Shown here: piece after piece, positions 8,597-17,026 of the stretch
Numbering within the stretch: position 1 is the first letter of the stretch
Layout: every line of letters starts with the position of its first letter
From: JALQUL01 sp964556425
GTDB taxonomy: Bacteria > Pseudomonadota > Gammaproteobacteria > Burkholderiales > Burkholderiaceae_C
DNA length: 27,437 bases
Direction: 5' to 3'
NCBI GenBank assembly: GCA_964556425.1
Contig: CAZKWC010000039.1
Location: 1 to 27,437 of the forward strand
Made by a program: the position numbers and the translations under genes
Notes under the pieces: generated by a model
What the model was told of the DNA's origin: nothing
Databases searched by the model: none
Seen by the model: only the letters and a program-made list of their open reading frames with translations

Positions 8597-9222
8597 TTAC
8601 CAACCGTTATGATGATTGGTATGGGTGCGCTGATGGTAGATGGGGGCCGGCTTTACCAAAACTGGTGCCGGCGCCACATAAGCAACTGGAACATAATGTG
8701 GNNNNNNNNNNNNNNNNNNNNNNNNNNNNNNNNNNNNNNNNNNNNNNNNNNNNNNNNNNNNNNNNNNNNNNNNNNNNNNNNNNNNNNNNNNNNNNNNNNN
8801 NCCGGCTTTACCAAAACTGGTGCCGGCGCCACATAAGCAACTGGAACATAATGTGGAGCTGGTGCATAGCGTGGAGCTGCTACATATTGCACTGGCGCTG
8901 CATAGTACACTGGTCGTGCGTGTGCTCTGTACTCATGCTGACGTCGTTGGTCATAACGATGGTCATAAACTCTAACGGGTGCTGGCACAACAGGACTTAC
9001 CGTTTGATAAACCACTTGGTTGACCACCGGCGCGGGTCTTCCATAAGCAATTTGATAATTAGGGCCACTTACCACTACCTGTGCAGTTGGGTAATGATGA
9101 TTTTGAGCCAATGGCACGCCTACAGGGAAAGATTGTGCACTAGCCAAACCAGAGACGGCACTTAAGCAACTAACAAATGTAGCCAAAGCAATTAGACGAA
9201 GCGTTTTAGATTGTGATTTCAT
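8597..9222 (-). CDS. Small secreted Pro/Tyr/Val/His-rich protein; coordinates include an assembly artefact
   Basis: Translation starts at ATG 9220-9222, with AAGGAG 8 bases upstream. A signal peptide of about 30 residues (hydrophobic core, then LASAQ) is followed by a low-complexity region rich in Pro, Val, Tyr, Ala and later His and Arg (for example RYAPAPHYVPVAYVAPAP). The N run and duplicated 55 bp break the frame. Joining base 8802 directly to 8646 gives an uninterrupted frame whose last residues are APIYHQRTHTNHHNGW, stop at 8597, 156 residues in all. I recognise no enzymatic domain. Function is unknown, and it could be an envelope-associated or metal-binding protein because of its His content. 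Confidence 0.7.
8647..8856. other. Unmerged contig overlap: two identical 55-bp copies around 100 N
   Basis: Positions 8647-8701 and 8802-8856 are identical over 55 bases and abut the N run exactly. This is the pattern left when two contigs sharing a k-mer overlap are scaffolded without merging. Collapsing them restores a full reading frame, which supports the artefact reading. Confidence 0.92.
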
Positions 9223-9405
9223 GGTGATCTCCTTCAATAAAAGTGGACGAATACAATTAACTTGTAGCTATTAAACATCTAAGCTCGCTAAAAGTTGCAT
9301 ACTTAGTCACTTAACTGGTATCAAAACGTAATTAATATTTACTTACAATTAGAGAAATTGCTTTTAAGCAAAATCTTGGTGTCTGCAAAATGTTAAAATC
9401 AAAAT

Positions 9406-11196
9406 ATGACTGAAACCTCAAAAACAACTACTGATTCTGCTGTTAAATCCAGCAATTTTTTGCGTCAAATCATTGAATCTGACCTAGAAAAACAAACCTA
9501 CGCCTCCCGTATGTGGGCTGGCAGTCCCGGCGATGCAGCTCATCATGCAGCAGGCCAACCCGACCCCGCTAAAATTCGTACTCGCTTTCCGCCCGAGCCC
9601 AATGGCTATTTACATGTTGGTCATGCCAAAAGTATTTGCCTTAATTTTGGTCTAGCCCAAGATTACAACGGTGTGTGTCATATGCGTTTTGATGACACCA
9701 ATCCAGAAAAAGAAGACCTTGAATACGTCAACAGTATTTTAGATGCGGTGCAATGGTTGGGTTTTGGTTGGCAAGCCAATGGCACCAACCACCTTTACCA
9801 AGCCAGCGATTATTTTGATTTTATGTACCGTGCTGCAGTGGCCTTAATAGAGGCAGGCCACGCCTATGTAGATGAACAATCGCCTGACGAAATGCGCCTC
9901 AACCGTGGTGACTTTAACAAGCCTGGTGTTAACAGCCCATTTCGTAGCCGTAGCCCACTTGAAAACTTAGCCCGTTTTGAAGCCATGCGAGCTGGCGAAT
10001 TAGCCGATGGTGCAGCCGTACTACGGGCCAAAATTGATATGGCAAGCCGCAACATCAATATGCGAGATCCTGCCATTTATCGTATTCGTCATGCCGAGCA
10101 TCACCACACGGGTAACAAATGGTGTATTTACCCTATGTACACTTTTGCGCACCCAATCGAAGATGCCTTAGAGCAAATCACCCACAGTATTTGTACCCTC
10201 GAATTCGAAGACCAAAGGCCATTTTATGACTGGCTGCTCGAACGCCTCACCGAACTTGGTTTGTTAAAAGCACCACCACCACGTCAGTATGAATTTGCTA
10301 GGCTTAACCTCACCTATGTTGTTACTAGCAAACGTAAACTGGCCCAGTTGGTGAACGAAAACCATGTGAATGGTTGGGATGACCCCCGCATGCCTACTAT
10401 TGTTGGTTTGCGTCGTCGTGGTTACACCCCAGAAAGCCTACGTTTATTTGCCGAGCGTATTGGTGTCACAAAATCAGATAGCTGGATTGATTACTCTACC
10501 CTAGAGGGTTGCCTACGTGAAAATCTAGATGAAAAAGCCCATAGGGCCATGGCAGTATTAGACCCAGTTAAATTAGTTTTAACTAACTGGGATGAGGTCA
10601 TGGGCGCAGGCTTTTTAGATGCCTGTAAAGCACCTATTCATCCGCACCACCCTGAGTTGGGTGAGCGTGAATTTAAAATTGGTAAAGAGGTTTGGATTGA
10701 TTGCTCCGATTACGAAGAAACTCCACCCAAAGGCTTTTTTAGATTGTTTCCTGGCAATAAAGTGCGCCTTAAATATGGCCATATTATCGAGTGTACAGGT
10801 GCCGAACATGATGCCAATGGCAATATCACTCAAGTTAATGCATTGTTAATACCCGATACCAAAAGTGGCACACCCGGCTCCTCTAGCGTAAAGGTAAAAG
10901 GCGTGATTACTTGGGTAGGTTTAAATGATGCAGCCCAAGCACAATTGCGCATTTATGACCGCTTGTTTTTAGATGAACAACCTGACGCTGGTGGTAAAGA
11001 CTTTTTGGCTAATTTAAACCCCAACAGTTTAAAAACCATTACTGCCTATGTAGAACCTTCATTGGCCTTAGCTGCTGCTGGCAGCCAATTTCAATTCGAG
11101 CGCCATGGTTATTTTGTAGCCGACAGAATTGATCATTCTGCTGGTAATTTAGTGTTTAATTTGTCGGTGGGATTAAAAGATAGCTGGGGTAAATAA
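9406..11196 (+). CDS. glnS: Glutaminyl-tRNA synthetase
   Basis: A 596-residue class I aminoacyl-tRNA synthetase that charges tRNA-Gln with glutamine in the cytoplasm. The region RFPPEPNGYLHVGHAKS (60-76) contains the HIGH-type motif (HVGH, 70-73). TSKRK (307-311) is the KMSKS-type loop. FDDTNPEKE (95-103) and the C-terminal beta-barrel anticodon-binding part are present. It is slightly longer than E. coli GlnRS (about 554), mainly through an N-terminal extension of some 30 residues. It is transcribed alone, with a hairpin after the stop. GlnRS rather than GluRS is supported by PEPNGYLHVGHAK, where GluRS has a PSPTG form. Confidence 0.96.
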   Translation: MTETSKTTTDSAVKSSNFLRQIIESDLEKQTYASRMWAGSPGDAAHHAAGQPDPAKIRTRFPPEPNGYLHVGHAKSICLNFGLAQDYNGVCHMRFDDTNPEKEDLEYVNSILDAVQWLGFGWQANGTNHLYQASDYFDFMYRAAVALIEAGHAYVDEQSPDEMRLNRGDFNKPGVNSPFRSRSPLENLARFEAMRAGELADGAAVLRAKIDMASRNINMRDPAIYRIRHAEHHHTGNKWCIYPMYTFAHPIEDALEQITHSICTLEFEDQRPFYDWLLERLTELGLLKAPPPRQYEFARLNLTYVVTSKRKLAQLVNENHVNGWDDPRMPTIVGLRRRGYTPESLRLFAERIGVTKSDSWIDYSTLEGCLRENLDEKAHRAMAVLDPVKLVLTNWDEVMGAGFLDACKAPIHPHHPELGEREFKIGKEVWIDCSDYEETPPKGFFRLFPGNKVRLKYGHIIECTGAEHDANGNITQVNALLIPDTKSGTPGSSSVKVKGVITWVGLNDAAQAQLRIYDRLFLDEQPDAGGKDFLANLNPNSLKTITAYVEPSLALAAAGSQFQFERHGYFVADRIDHSAGNLVFNLSVGLKDSWGK

Positions 11197-11207
11197 TTTC
11201 GACCTGC

Positions 11208-11237
11208 ACCCTCCTATTATTCAATAATAAGGAGGGT
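11208..11237 (+). terminator. Terminator-like hairpin after glnS
   Basis: ACCCTCCTATTATT pairs with AATAATAAGGAGGGT with one bulged base and a very short loop, followed by TTT. It lies between the converging glnS and TOPRIM/DUF4435 genes. The T tract is short on the plus strand and absent on the minus strand, so it mainly serves glnS. Confidence 0.7.
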
Positions 11238-11246
11238 TTAGTGTTG

Positions 11247-12146
11247 TTAATTAAAAAGCTCGAGTCCAGCTTGTTTTCCAAATGAATCCAGTTGATTGAA
11301 CATTTTTGAAGTTGATAATTCTGCTAAATGAATAAGACACAAATCTCGGGTTAGACTTTTTTCACTCGCTGGGACGTGATCTGATGCTTTTTTTAAAGCA
11401 TCTGAATTAATTGAGACAGCCAATAATTTCATTAAGTCATGCCCCTGAACCAGGTCCCAACCACTTAATAATTCAGTGCATACATGCCTGCTAATTTCGG
11501 CTTCTAGCTGGTCTTGGGTAAGTGTAGTTTTTCCGGCTAAATTCACTTTTTTAATAAATTCTTGTTGAAGAACGGTTTTACACTGAATTAACTGCCTTGC
11601 ATCAAAATACGAATTATGTAGTAAAGGCAAATTATCAAAATTAACCCCATATTGATTTTTCTCGTTGATAAAACGTAAAACTCCATAGTTGCTTGTGATT
11701 TGCCTAATATGCTCAACAACTGGCACACCAATTTTTGACTCGAAATTAATTTGTTTTTCAGTATCAATAGATACGTTCAAAATTTTGTTTATTAGTAGAT
11801 GATTTCTACTTGAACAGATACAAAGTAAGGTGACTTCTAAATCATTTAAATCAGTGTAAACAAGATTAGAAACAGTGGACTGCCGATTTAAAATTTGATC
11901 ATAGTCTTTATCTAACAAGGCAATCCAATTATAGGTATGGCTATTTAATTCAGGAAAACCAAGTAATCCAAGTAAATTAGACTTGCCTTCACAATTAATC
12001 AATTTTAAATTCAAGTCATTCTTAAAATTACTCCAAAATTTTTGATCAAAATCACCTTCAATTAAAAAGAAAAATCCACTAAACTCAGCAGATTTAATAA
12101 ACAATTCGGAACTCAAAACTTGTGGTGTTTTGTGAATGGGAAACAT
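11247..12146 (-). CDS. ariB: TOPRIM/DUF4435-like protein, candidate PARIS effector AriB
   Basis: I start this 299-residue protein at ATG 12144-12146. The open frame extends to 12209, but the upstream part overlaps the ATPase gene. The N-terminal part has the TOPRIM pattern: a glutamate after a hydrophobic strand in FFLIEGDFD (Glu30), then LLDKDYD (77-83) with the acidic DxD-like pair, and TDLNDLE (98-104). These features match DUF4435 proteins as I remember them. In PARIS, AriB (about 300 residues) is a TOPRIM nuclease held inactive by AriA until a phage anti-restriction protein such as Ocr triggers release, after which it cleaves host tRNA. Order, length and partner agree. The DUF4435 call was made by eye. 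Both genes look more AT-rich than glnS, which fits horizontal gain. Confidence 0.65.
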   Translation of the reverse strand: MFPIHKTPQVLSSELFIKSAEFSGFFFLIEGDFDQKFWSNFKNDLNLKLINCEGKSNLLGLLGFPELNSHTYNWIALLDKDYDQILNRQSTVSNLVYTDLNDLEVTLLCICSSRNHLLINKILNVSIDTEKQINFESKIGVPVVEHIRQITSNYGVLRFINEKNQYGVNFDNLPLLHNSYFDARQLIQCKTVLQQEFIKKVNLAGKTTLTQDQLEAEISRHVCTELLSGWDLVQGHDLMKLLAVSINSDALKKASDHVPASEKSLTRDLCLIHLAELSTSKMFNQLDSFGKQAGLELFN

Positions 12147-12153
12147 AATTGTA

Positions 12154-13503
12154 TTAATCTTTTGAATGATCTTTAACAGACAATCTAACCACCAAATCAT
12201 TCCGACCATTAATAATATATGGTGAATGAGTAGCTATTAATGCATCAAAATTTGCTACCTCTATTACACTTTTTAAATCAGTTAAAAATCGCTCTTGCCA
12301 ATTCACATGTAATGATAATTCTGGTTCGTCTATCATGACTAATGCGTTGGGTTCAATACTAAAAAGCATGTCGTATGCCAATACAATTTGATGTTGCTCG
12401 CCGGACGAAAGAGCAGTAACAGAAATTTCATCACAGTGACTAGTTCTAATGGCAAGTTCATGGTGTTTGTCAACATACAGTTTTTTATCGGTGAATTTTT
12501 CATTAATCAAACTTAATAATAAATTTACCCGGTTGGCTAACGAGTCAAGAACGGCAAGCTTTTGCTTCATGTCAGTTATATAAACCGTCATTGCTGCAAT
12601 TTTTACTGGACTGTTTTCCGCAAGCTGATCTAAACCTTGAACCAATGCTGGCTGAACATCAATCAAACCCAACTTTTGATAAAGTCGTTGCTTATTTTCA
12701 ATTTGTTTTAAATCTGCTTCTATTTGCTGTGCCTCAGCGGCAATAACACCTTGGTTGAGTAATCTTTGTGGAAAAGTTTGATCTAGTTTTTGAGCCTCCT
12801 TACCGTAGTCCGCAAGGGTTGTATCAATTTTTTGTTTTAACTGTTGTGAATATTCTTTCACTGTGTCAAGAACAGATAAATCATCATTTTCTCTTTGGTA
12901 TCGTTTATTTGTTTTAGGAAATTTAATTAATCGCTGCGTTTGTACTAGATGAACTTTTGGAAAAAAGTTAAACTGATTTCGCCATTCACTTAATGGAAGT
13001 TTGTTTTCTGTTTGATATCTTGCATTCAAAACCGTATCAAATCGAGAATGCATATCATTTGAATTTAAAGTTTCATCTGTATCCAAATCAAGCCAAGTAC
13101 TAGAATCAATTTGAACAACTCTTCCATATTTTTTTTGCTTATTAATTAAATCATTTATAAATCTTGGGTCTAGCATTGTGGTTGCGGTTTTGCTTTCCTT
13201 ATTTTTAAACTCTGCACTCACTTCAATAGTATTGGTCTCAATTTTTTTGCTTGCTTTTAAAATCGCATCATTAGTCAGCACAATACGAAACTCTGCAAAT
13301 GGGTATTTAATTAAATCACTACCAATTCCATCGAGCAAGTCTAGGGTTAATTTAAAAAGTACTGTTTTGCCTACGCCATTTGGTCCATGAATAACGGTAA
13401 TGTGTTCGTTGTTATGACTCAAATCAATATCATGGTTATAAATACCAAACAACTGCTTAACATGAATACTTTTTACCCTAACTGAATTGGTGGGATTGCT
13501 CAT
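12154..13503 (-). CDS. ariA: SMC/ABC-type AAA ATPase, candidate PARIS sensor AriA
   Basis: A 449-residue AAA_15/AAA_21-type ATPase. Walker A GPNGVGKT is at 40-47 and a Q-loop candidate LVQTQ at 186-190. A helical, partly coiled-coil insert spans about 205-345. The ABC signature LSSGEQ is at 365-370, Walker B LVMIDEPE at 388-395 and the H-loop ATHSP at 424-428. The start ATG 13501-13503 has AAGGA 8 bases upstream. Its stop lies 7 bases before the DUF4435-like start, so the two are co-transcribed. In PARIS, AriA (about 55 kDa) forms the ATPase scaffold that stores AriB and senses phage proteins. OLD-like or Septu-type ATPases share these motifs. The partner gene is what favours PARIS. No integrase or attachment site is visible beside the pair. 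Confidence 0.7.
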   Translation of the reverse strand: MSNPTNSVRVKSIHVKQLFGIYNHDIDLSHNNEHITVIHGPNGVGKTVLFKLTLDLLDGIGSDLIKYPFAEFRIVLTNDAILKASKKIETNTIEVSAEFKNKESKTATTMLDPRFINDLINKQKKYGRVVQIDSSTWLDLDTDETLNSNDMHSRFDTVLNARYQTENKLPLSEWRNQFNFFPKVHLVQTQRLIKFPKTNKRYQRENDDLSVLDTVKEYSQQLKQKIDTTLADYGKEAQKLDQTFPQRLLNQGVIAAEAQQIEADLKQIENKQRLYQKLGLIDVQPALVQGLDQLAENSPVKIAAMTVYITDMKQKLAVLDSLANRVNLLLSLINEKFTDKKLYVDKHHELAIRTSHCDEISVTALSSGEQHQIVLAYDMLFSIEPNALVMIDEPELSLHVNWQERFLTDLKSVIEVANFDALIATHSPYIINGRNDLVVRLSVKDHSKD

Positions 13504-13656
13504 TTTTTGTGTCCTTATTAGGATAAAAATTTATATTAAAAACCACTAATTTTAATTTCTATATTTCAAGTCAATAACTATATTCTGTACTTGTTTTAGG
13601 GTTTTTGTCATTGTAGTATGAATTGATAATTTTACAATTTAACCATCAAAAATACA

Positions 13657-14514
13657 TTATTTAGACACTGCCATTTGTAAAGCTAAGGTACTCAGGCTGT
13701 TGTAGGCGTTTGCAATTTCAGGATTAAAGTTTTGCAAAGCCGCTAATTGTTTTTGTATTAATTCAAAATCTTGCCTAGCTGCTGGACCGGTTAAAGCGGC
13801 TTGTGGGCCTAGGGCTAATATATTGGCTGTGGCATTATTTAACAAGGCCGGTAATAAGTTTTGGCTAATATTTTGGGGCACACCACTGGTTTGCCACAAC
13901 TGCAAAGCAGTGTGCGCTAACACTGGTAAAAAGTTGGTGGCAAAAACAGCGGCGGCATGATAGAGTAATTTATTTTCTGCTTTGACTTCAAAACATTGAG
14001 CACCCCAGCTACTTAATAAAGTATTAAAAAACTCTAGGGCTTTGGGGTGGCCTTCTAGGGCGCATACCGAAGTTTTAAATTGTTGCACGGCCATTTCAAA
14101 TTGCGCAAAACTTAAAATAGGATGCACACTGGCGCAGTAAGCTCCTATGTCAGTTAAGGCTTGTAATTGATCACTGGCTAAAGCACCACTAAAATGACAA
14201 ATAATAGGTGACAGATTGGAGTTGTTTTGCCCCAAATTTTGTAAATGCAAAGCCAGTGCTTGGGCCACTGAAGTAATTTGTGAATCCGAAACCGCTAATA
14301 ACCACACATCTGCCGCTTTCATTTGTACAATGGAACTTGTCGCATGGCCGGCTTTTATTATTTGCACCGCTTTTTGAGCCGACTCAAGAGAGCGAGTGCA
14401 TACATCTTGCAAAACCAAGGGCGCTGTATTTTGGCCTAAAACGGGCGGTGAATGAGCCACCCAATGAGCCACCACCGTTCCTAATTTACCAGCACCAATC
14501 AAATTCACTTTCAT
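13657..14514 (-). CDS. Rossmann-like and DUF2520 domain-containing protein
   Basis: A 285-residue predicted NAD(P)-binding protein. The N-terminus MKVNLIGAGKLG has the dinucleotide-binding GxGxxG at 7-12. The C-terminal half, with HPILSFAQ and a helical YHAAAVFATNFLPVLAHTA segment, matches the DUF2520 domain as I remember it. Relatives resemble 6-phosphogluconate- or F420-type dehydrogenases, but no reaction is established. I chose ATG 14512-14514 over an upstream GTG because the fold begins there and a GGTGAG element precedes it. It begins 24 bases after the ylqF stop and is probably in that operon. Confidence 0.8.
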   Translation of the reverse strand: MKVNLIGAGKLGTVVAHWVAHSPPVLGQNTAPLVLQDVCTRSLESAQKAVQIIKAGHATSSIVQMKAADVWLLAVSDSQITSVAQALALHLQNLGQNNSNLSPIICHFSGALASDQLQALTDIGAYCASVHPILSFAQFEMAVQQFKTSVCALEGHPKALEFFNTLLSSWGAQCFEVKAENKLLYHAAAVFATNFLPVLAHTALQLWQTSGVPQNISQNLLPALLNNATANILALGPQAALTGPAARQDFELIQKQLAALQNFNPEIANAYNSLSTLALQMAVSK

Positions 14515-14538
14515 TTTTAACTCACCCACTGCATTTAT

Positions 14539-15561
14539 TTAAGCGTCAGAATTTGTCGGAGGAAGTTCTAGATTGGCTTCATCTAAACTAGGGCTTGCCG
14601 ACTCTGATGCATCATTGCTGGTGTCGTGTCTAACTCCACTGCGTTTTTTAGCTTTAGCTGCTGCTGCTTCATCTTTTTTACGCTGACGCTCGATTTCTCG
14701 TTCGTGACCCACAGCCAACCACTCCTGATATTCAGTGGGGGTTTCTAGAGTGATAAGACCTAATGCACCACTTCTAAAATCACTAATAATGGTTTCGGCA
14801 ATTTTTTGTCGATTGAGTACACCACCGGTTTGAATCGCACCGCGCCTACGGCCAATTTCTTCAAATAAATCGTTGTCATTTTCGGGTAAAGCAGTTTTAA
14901 TTTTATAGCGACTAATTAAAGATTGCTCATAATGAGCTCGCAAGTAGGCCAATAAAACCAAAGCAACTTCTTCATCGTCATAGGCATTTTTACCAACTGC
15001 ACCACTTGCCGCCAAGTTGTAGCCACTTTCGTGGACAAATATACGAGGCCATAACACACCAGGGGTGTCGTATAAATAAAAACCATCTGCTAAAACATAA
15101 CGCTGCATGGTTTTAGTAACGCCTGCTTCATCGCCTGTTTTGGCACTTTTCTTTTTGACCAAACTATTAATTAAAGTGGACTTACCCACATTGGGAACGC
15201 CACAAATCATCATACGCATAGGTTTAAATAAATTACCACGATGCGGAGCTAATTGTTGGCAAGCACTTAACATTCTTTTAACCGGTGCTTGCTCGAGGGC
15301 GTTAAGACCTAAAGCAGCGGTTTGTTCTTGAGCACTGTAATAATCCATCCAAGCTTGAGTTAAAACAGGGTCGGCTAAATCTTGCTTGTTCAGCACTTTT
15401 AAAGAGGGTTTTTGCTCTGTGAGTTCAGCTAACAAAGGGTTGCTACTAGAGCCTGGAAGACGGGCATCTAACATTTCTACCACCACATCGATATCGCCCA
15501 TGGCATCTGCAATCGCTTGACGCGTTAAATGCATATGCCCAGGAAACCATTGAATTGCCAT
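14539..15561 (-). CDS. ylqF: Ribosome biogenesis GTPase YlqF/RbgA
   Basis: A 340-residue circularly permuted GTPase. The motifs come in the order DAR (32-34), G4 NKQD (58-61), G1 GVPNVGKST (121-129) and G3 DTPG (165-168), the diagnostic order of this family. The N-terminus IQWFPGHMH is typical of YlqF/RbgA. Known members act in late assembly of the 50S ribosomal subunit in the cytoplasm. The C-terminal 50 residues form a charged, Ala/Lys- then Ser/Asp/Glu-rich tail without obvious fold, longer than in the Bacillus protein (about 280 residues). It precedes the DUF2520 gene in the same direction. Confidence 0.93.
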   Translation of the reverse strand: MAIQWFPGHMHLTRQAIADAMGDIDVVVEMLDARLPGSSSNPLLAELTEQKPSLKVLNKQDLADPVLTQAWMDYYSAQEQTAALGLNALEQAPVKRMLSACQQLAPHRGNLFKPMRMMICGVPNVGKSTLINSLVKKKSAKTGDEAGVTKTMQRYVLADGFYLYDTPGVLWPRIFVHESGYNLAASGAVGKNAYDDEEVALVLLAYLRAHYEQSLISRYKIKTALPENDNDLFEEIGRRRGAIQTGGVLNRQKIAETIISDFRSGALGLITLETPTEYQEWLAVGHEREIERQRKKDEAAAAKAKKRSGVRHDTSNDASESASPSLDEANLELPPTNSDA

Positions 15562-15999
15562 AAATTAAATCCGTTTGAAAATGAGGACTGATGCTTCTTA
15601 ATATGAATGCTTGCTCGTTGCAAAAACCAATTTTATAAAAATGATGGTTGAACGTGAGATGTAGGAAAATTTTGGTAAGTTGTTACCAATATTCATTCCA
15701 AAGATCTCAATGACTAGTTAGTCAGTGTTGAGATTTTGAGCAGAATTAAGAAACATTTGAGAATGGTTCAATTATCGTGCTTTATCAGAAGACAAGACAT
15801 TATTTTTGTCATTTAATTCTATTTTTCGACCTAAAAAAGAACACCCTCCTCAGCCCCCCTTGGCAGGGGGGGATGAAATACATCGGAACCCTTGATAGGC
15901 TGTGGGCATGAAATACAACTCAAATTTGACAGGGAATGAAATTGCATTGTTCTCCCCCTGTCAAGGGGGAGCTAGAGGGGGTTCTTCATCTCTCAAACC
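15562..15999. other. Intergenic region containing an inverted-repeat element
   Basis: These 438 bp lie between the ylqF start and the dehydrogenase stop, both on the minus strand. The part next to ylqF is AT-rich and should carry its promoter. The part next to the dehydrogenase holds the GC-rich inverted repeat described separately. No ORF is convincing. Confidence 0.5.
15837..15986. repeat. REP/MITE-like element with two GC-rich hairpin arms in inverted orientation
   Basis: The left arm (15837-15872) and the reverse complement of the right arm (15952-15986) align over about 35 bases, both beginning AAGAAC and continuing as C-rich tract, spacer and hairpin. Each arm is itself a hairpin: CCCCCCT-TGGC-AGGGGGG on the left and CTCCCCCT-GTCA-AGGGGGAG on the right. 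Between them ATGAAAT occurs at 15873, 15908 and 15936. The element starts 14 bases past the dehydrogenase stop and may also terminate transcription. The architecture resembles paired REP sequences or a small MITE. No transposase gene is nearby. Confidence 0.7.
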
Positions 16000-16911
16000 T
16001 CATACACCTTTTGCCTGTTTTGCCTTTGTTATTTCAGTAGTACCCTGCTGTCCACCACTTTGTGGAACCATTTCATCGTTTCTGTCGGCTACTTGGGCTA
16101 ATTGCTGGGCTAACTTTTCTGGGGTGTCAGCTTCTTGGCCTAAATAAATACCTTGGGTTAGGGTAATATGGGCGGCTTCAAAACTGCCGGCGCCTGCACA
16201 TAAAATCATTCGTGTAGGGGCTTGCTCACTGGCCAAAACTAGCATGGCAGGCGTAATGGCTGCAGGGTTAAGCATGTCTAACACCTCTTGCGTCATCAGG
16301 TCTTCGGTCATGCGTGTGGCTGCTGTAGGGGCTAAAGAATTGACTTTAATATTGTGTTTTGCCCCCTCTAGGGCCAAGGTTTGCATAAGGCCCACTAATG
16401 CCAATTTGGCAGCCCCATAATTGCTTTGGCCAAAATTACCATATAAACCAGTGGATGAGGTGGTCATTACAATACGGCCATATTTTTGTTCTATCATTTG
16501 TGCCCACACCGCCTTGGTGCAATTGACTGCGCCCATTAAATGCACATCAATAACGGTTTTAAAATCGGCCAAGTCCATTTTGGCAAATGTTTTATCGCGC
16601 AAAATGCCCGCATTATTCACCAAAATATCGACCCTACCCCATTTATCAACGGCTTGCTTGACCATATCTTGTACCGCTTCAAAATCTGTCACAGAAGCTC
16701 CGTTAGCCATGGCCTCACCACCCATAGCCACAATCTCATTGACCACTGCCTGAGCCGCACTTACCGAGCCTCCTGTGCCATCACGAGAACCACCTAAATC
16801 ATTTACCACAACCTTAGCACCACGGGCAGCCAAAGCCAAAGCATGCTGACGCCCCACACCACCACCCGCACCGGTCACAATGGCGACTTGATTATTAAAT
16901 TGAATAGACAT
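16000..16911 (-). CDS. SDR family oxidoreductase (MFE-2-type hydroxyacyl-CoA dehydrogenase-like)
   Basis: A 303-residue classical short-chain dehydrogenase. The cofactor loop TGAGGGVG is at 13-20, NNAG at 99-102, the catalytic Ser is in TTSST (about 152) and YGAAK is at 165-169 (Tyr165, Lys169). The stretch VVVNDLGGSRDGTGGS after the second strand is characteristic of the dehydrogenase domain of peroxisomal-type multifunctional enzyme 2, so 3-hydroxyacyl-CoA oxidation in fatty-acid degradation is likely. I start it at ATG 16909-16911 because AAGG lies about 6 bases upstream and the fold begins there, although the frame is open to 17019. It is divergent from the Nudix gene. The C-terminal 70 residues are family-variable. 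Confidence 0.88.
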   Translation of the reverse strand: MSIQFNNQVAIVTGAGGGVGRQHALALAARGAKVVVNDLGGSRDGTGGSVSAAQAVVNEIVAMGGEAMANGASVTDFEAVQDMVKQAVDKWGRVDILVNNAGILRDKTFAKMDLADFKTVIDVHLMGAVNCTKAVWAQMIEQKYGRIVMTTSSTGLYGNFGQSNYGAAKLALVGLMQTLALEGAKHNIKVNSLAPTAATRMTEDLMTQEVLDMLNPAAITPAMLVLASEQAPTRMILCAGAGSFEAAHITLTQGIYLGQEADTPEKLAQQLAQVADRNDEMVPQSGGQQGTTEITKAKQAKGV

Positions 16912-17026
16912 ACAAAGCCTTATGATGATAAAAAATGAAATAATGACAGAAATAGTGAGTTGAAACTCAGTCTCAATAAAGTTGATACAGCACCAAACTC
17001 TTGAGTAACCCTTAATCACAATTCTT

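Noticed and set aside
8647..8856. Tandem 55-bp repeat as a biological repeat
   Set aside because: The copies abut an exact 100-N filler, have the same length as the other such pair at 18116-18325, and collapse to an intact gene. They are contig overlaps.
8665..9165. 166-codon plus-strand frame reading through the N run
   Set aside because: It depends on the arbitrary 100-N length and is antisense to the secreted protein gene.
12147..12209. Longer N-terminus for the TOPRIM-like protein
   Set aside because: The extra 21 residues overlap the ATPase gene and begin without a ribosome site. The ATG at 12146 gives a normal N-terminus and spacing.
11247..13503. Gabija, Septu or OLD identity for the defence pair
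   Set aside because: The nuclease-like part is a separate gene with a DUF4435/TOPRIM look, not fused as in OLD or GajA, and there is no HNH partner as in Septu or UvrD-like partner as in Gabija.
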